Of a stretch of 24,999 bases of DNA, positions 23,821-24,999 are shown piece by piece. Both the position numbers and the translations under genes were made by a program. Each line of letters begins with the position of its first letter. Position 1 is the first letter of the stretch. Source of the DNA: a virus; IMG/VR virus record IMGVR_UViG_3300044675_002306, positions 1-24,999 of that record; one strand, written 5' to 3'. The notes under the pieces are model-generated. The model was given only the letters and a program-made list of their open reading frames with translations, made no database searches and was not told the DNA's origin.

Positions 23821-24480
23821 TTAAAGGATTGTTGCGCCGGCCCAGGCATCGACGGGTTCTTGCACCTCGACTTCATCGGTCCAGCATTCAGCCTTGATCC
23901 ACCTTTCGGGGTATTTCCATGCCGGCCTGAAGTCACCGTTTGCGGTTTCCCTCCACTCTCTCTGTGCGGATATTGCTGCCAGCACATCGGCAAGGGGAGG
24001 CTTTGCCTTTTTCCATTCCTTGAATGCTTTGGCCTTTTCCTTTTTTTGGGGATAAGCCTTCCAGAAGGTTACAAAATCTTCAGGATAAACAAACGGAGCG
24101 ACAGCGACGGTTTTCTTTCTCTCTGTCTCTGTCTCTCCCTCTCTCTCTGGGATAGCAACTTGATAGCAGTCTGCTAGCACCTCGCTAGCTTCGGGTTCTG
24201 CTAACTCAAAGAAGCCCCTTTCAATCAATGACTTAACGCCATCCTCAGCCTCTTTTGCTGTGATCCTTAAACGAAACATCAACTCCTCGACGCCGGCATC
24301 AAATGTGCCGTCCTTTGTCTCGCTTGCTAGCAACCAAAGCATAGGTGCTAGCGCCTTGCTAGCAAATGGAAGGAACATGAAGTCCTTGTTGTTTAAAAGA
24401 TCCCGGTGCAATTTGATCCACGGTGGGCAACGATCATTGTAGTGCTGGAACTTTTTCCAGTTTTTAGGTCGCAGCTTCAC
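23821..24480 (-). CDS. O-like replication initiator / helicase loader
   Basis: A 219-aa protein with GTG start 24480 overlapping the previous stop (GTGA) and a perfect AAGGAGG (24488-24494). Residues 20-110 look like the winged-helix DNA-binding domain of phage replication proteins (WIKLHRDLLNNKDF, APMLWLLASE, ELMFRLRI, LIERGFFE). An acidic Glu/Thr linker follows (about 112-122). Residues 130-210 form the common C-terminal domain FVTFWKAYPQKKEKAKAFKEWKK with FRPAWKYPERWIKAECW, found in helicase-loading proteins. It would bind the origin and deliver the DnaB-type helicase encoded next. Five GCTAGC palindromes inside its gene may be its binding sites, as in lambda O. Confidence 0.82.
   Translation of the reverse strand: MKLRPKNWKKFQHYNDRCPPWIKLHRDLLNNKDFMFLPFASKALAPMLWLLASETKDGTFDAGVEELMFRLRITAKEAEDGVKSLIERGFFELAEPEASEVLADCYQVAIPEREGETETERKKTVAVAPFVYPEDFVTFWKAYPQKKEKAKAFKEWKKAKPPLADVLAAISAQREWRETANGDFRPAWKYPERWIKAECWTDEVEVQEPVDAWAGATIL
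24111..24148. repeat. Pyrimidine-only tract with TCTCTG repeats
   Basis: On the plus strand 38 bases contain only C and T except two G (24125, 24131). They code on the minus strand for the Glu/Thr/Arg linker of the initiator. The strand asymmetry and place, just beside the GCTAGC cluster, recall the purine/pyrimidine-biased segment next to the iterons of the lambda origin. Confidence 0.5.
24173..24363. repeat. Five GCTAGC palindromes, candidate replication origin iterons
   Basis: GCTAGC occurs at 24173, 24184, 24326, 24347 and 24358, and I found it nowhere else in the window. Start-to-start distances are 11, 142, 21 and 11, so neighbours sit one or two helical turns apart. Two copies share the longer palindrome TTGCTAGCAA (24324-24333 and 24356-24365). 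In the coding frame the hexamer is read as GCT-AGC in two cases and as x-CTA-GCx in the other three, so protein sequence does not explain it. They lie within the initiator gene, as lambda iterons do. Confidence 0.6.
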
Positions 24481-24698
24481 TTGCAGTCCTCCTTAATTCC
24501 GCGAAGCATGATGCCATTGATTCCATTCTGGATGGACAGAATTGCCCGTTGGAGGATCTGAATAATGTCTGGATCTTGCTCTTGCTCGAGCATTCCTAAG
24601 GTCTTTGCCTGAAGCCTAGATAGTTTTAGCAACTCATGTAGGTTCCCTACGGTGATTTTAACTTCTTTATTTAATGGGTCTGATACTGCGTCTTTCAT
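24477..24698 (-). CDS. Small helical protein upstream of the initiator
   Basis: A 73-aa protein from ATG 24698; a TTG start 17 codons upstream is possible but falls in the terminator-like stem. It is acidic to neutral and almost wholly helical (NLHELLKLSRLQAKTLGMLEQ, IQILQRAILSIQNGING), with no known motif. No Shine-Dalgarno precedes the ATG, but the stop of a 27-aa leader ORF lies seven bases before it, which could supply ribosomes. Its stop overlaps the initiator GTG. A replication-linked regulatory role is guessed from position only. Confidence 0.6.
   Translation of the reverse strand: MKDAVSDPLNKEVKITVGNLHELLKLSRLQAKTLGMLEQEQDPDIIQILQRAILSIQNGINGIMLRGIKEDCK
24488..24494 (-). promoter_or_regulatory. 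Strong Shine-Dalgarno for the initiator gene
   Basis: AAGGAGG with a 7-base spacer before the GTG at 24480. It supports the GTG as the true start over any ATG further in. Confidence 0.8.
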
Positions 24699-24705
24699 GA
24701 TATAA

Positions 24706-24789
24706 TCAAAAAGAAATCCCCACCCCAACTCCGGTGAAAATTGCCGCAAACAGGCTCGGAGACAGGGTGGGGACTAAATGGTTTTTCAT
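24706..24789 (-). CDS. Possible 27-aa leader peptide
   Basis: ATG 24789 opens a 27-codon frame (starts MKNHLVPTLSPS, ends TGVGVGISF) that runs through the whole hairpin at 24717-24773 and stops with TGA right in its T-rich tail, seven bases before the next ATG. No strong ribosome site is seen. Ribosomes on it would melt the hairpin, as in attenuators. It could also be chance. Confidence 0.3.
   Translation of the reverse strand: MKNHLVPTLSPSLFAAIFTGVGVGISF
24708..24773 (-). terminator. Terminator-like hairpin ahead of the replication genes (possible attenuator)
   Basis: On the minus strand TCCCCACCC (24765-24773) pairs perfectly with GGGTGGGGA (24717-24725), with an inner 5-bp stem CTCCG/CGGAG (24757-24761 with 24729-24733) and a 23-base loop, followed by TTTCTTTTT. 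It lies 19 bases upstream of ATG 24698, so it may end the upstream transcript or control entry into the replication operon. Confidence 0.6.
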
Positions 24790-24826
24790 GGTTTGCTTGG
24801 GCTTTTCACGACCCTTGTTAGGTGAA

Positions 24827-24855
24827 TATGTAAGTGATGTAATATTTTTGGTCAA
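24827..24855 (-). promoter_or_regulatory. Possible promoter upstream of the leader hairpin
   Basis: TTGACC (24850-24855), a 17-base spacer and TACATA (24827-24832). The -35 is good, the -10 only three of six. It lies just after the stop of the gene at the right edge and points at the leader and replication genes. Confidence 0.35.
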
Positions 24856-24862
24856 GCGGATA

Positions 24863-24999
24863 TTAGATGCTCTCAATAGCTTTCTTGTAATCTTCCACCG
24901 TGGTAATGACGTTAGACTCGCAAAGGTCTGACCTCCTTAAAATGTCTAGGAAATGTCCAGCTTCAAGGATGACAAGCCACCTCCTGCCATTGCGCTTGT
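24863..24999 (-). CDS. C-terminal end of an unknown protein (5' end outside)
   Basis: A frame open from the right edge to TAA at 24863 gives 44 residues: KRNGRRWLVILEAGHFLDIL, then RRSDLCESNVITTVEDYKKAIESI. The pattern of basic start, hydrophobic strand and closing amphipathic helix looks like a real C-terminus, but the family is not recognised. A promoter-like site and a terminator-like hairpin separate it from the replication genes. Confidence 0.5.
   Translation of the reverse strand, partial: KRNGRRWLVILEAGHFLDILRRSDLCESNVITTVEDYKKAIESI

Noticed and set aside
1-24999. CRISPR arrays, insertion sequences, integrase or attachment sites
   Set aside because: No regularly spaced long repeats, transposase or recombinase motifs, or flanking direct repeats were seen.

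Overview
The window is a stretch of a tailed-phage genome (or prophage) with the virion genes of a short-tailed, T7/BPP-1-like podovirus. Nearly all genes lie on the minus strand, so the operon reads from right to left. No bacterial housekeeping gene, integrase or ribosomal RNA is visible, and nothing identifies the host. The virion genes are GC-rich. The replication end, the two HNH genes and one domain of the giant protein are visibly AT-richer, which suggests mosaic assembly.

From right to left: (1) The replication block (about 22.3-25.0 kb) holds the 3' end of an unknown gene, a promoter-like site, a short leader ORF wrapped around a terminator-like hairpin, a small helical protein, an O-like replication initiator/helicase loader, a DnaB-type helicase and a small coiled-coil protein. 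Five GCTAGC palindromes, all I found in the window, cluster inside the initiator gene at spacings near whole helical turns, beside a pyrimidine tract. This resembles the lambda origin inside gene O. (2) A good sigma70-like promoter at 22245-22272 opens the packaging/capsid block: a 53-aa protein, small and large terminase subunits, a conserved unknown, a polyproline protein, the portal, a Bbp19-like protein, a small unknown, the scaffold, an SSB-like protein and an HNH endonuclease, closed by an intrinsic terminator at 15684-15718.

(3) About 590 bases without a convincing gene (15093-15683) lie between that terminator and the major capsid gene. They fold on paper into many consecutive hairpins, a 12-bp closing helix and a pseudoknot, mostly better on the minus strand. 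I treat this as a candidate large structured RNA or capsid leader. (4) The capsid gene is followed by a strong terminator, then the tail adaptor (gp11-like), tail nozzle (gp12-like), a gp14-like internal virion protein, a 606-aa virion protein with a C-terminal 3D/double-psi-barrel-like domain, a 2052-aa polyvalent ejection protein with a MuF-C-like domain, and a T7-type tail fibre running off the left edge.

(5) The exception to the strand rule is a plus-strand island (about 7.58-8.32 kb) between the two large internal virion genes: an HNH endonuclease and a small exported protein.

Together the genes cover initiation and helicase loading, packaging, capsid assembly, and tail and ejection apparatus. 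Lysis genes, an RNA polymerase and a DNA polymerase are not seen here and may lie outside. Family assignments rest on motifs read by eye; no database search was possible.
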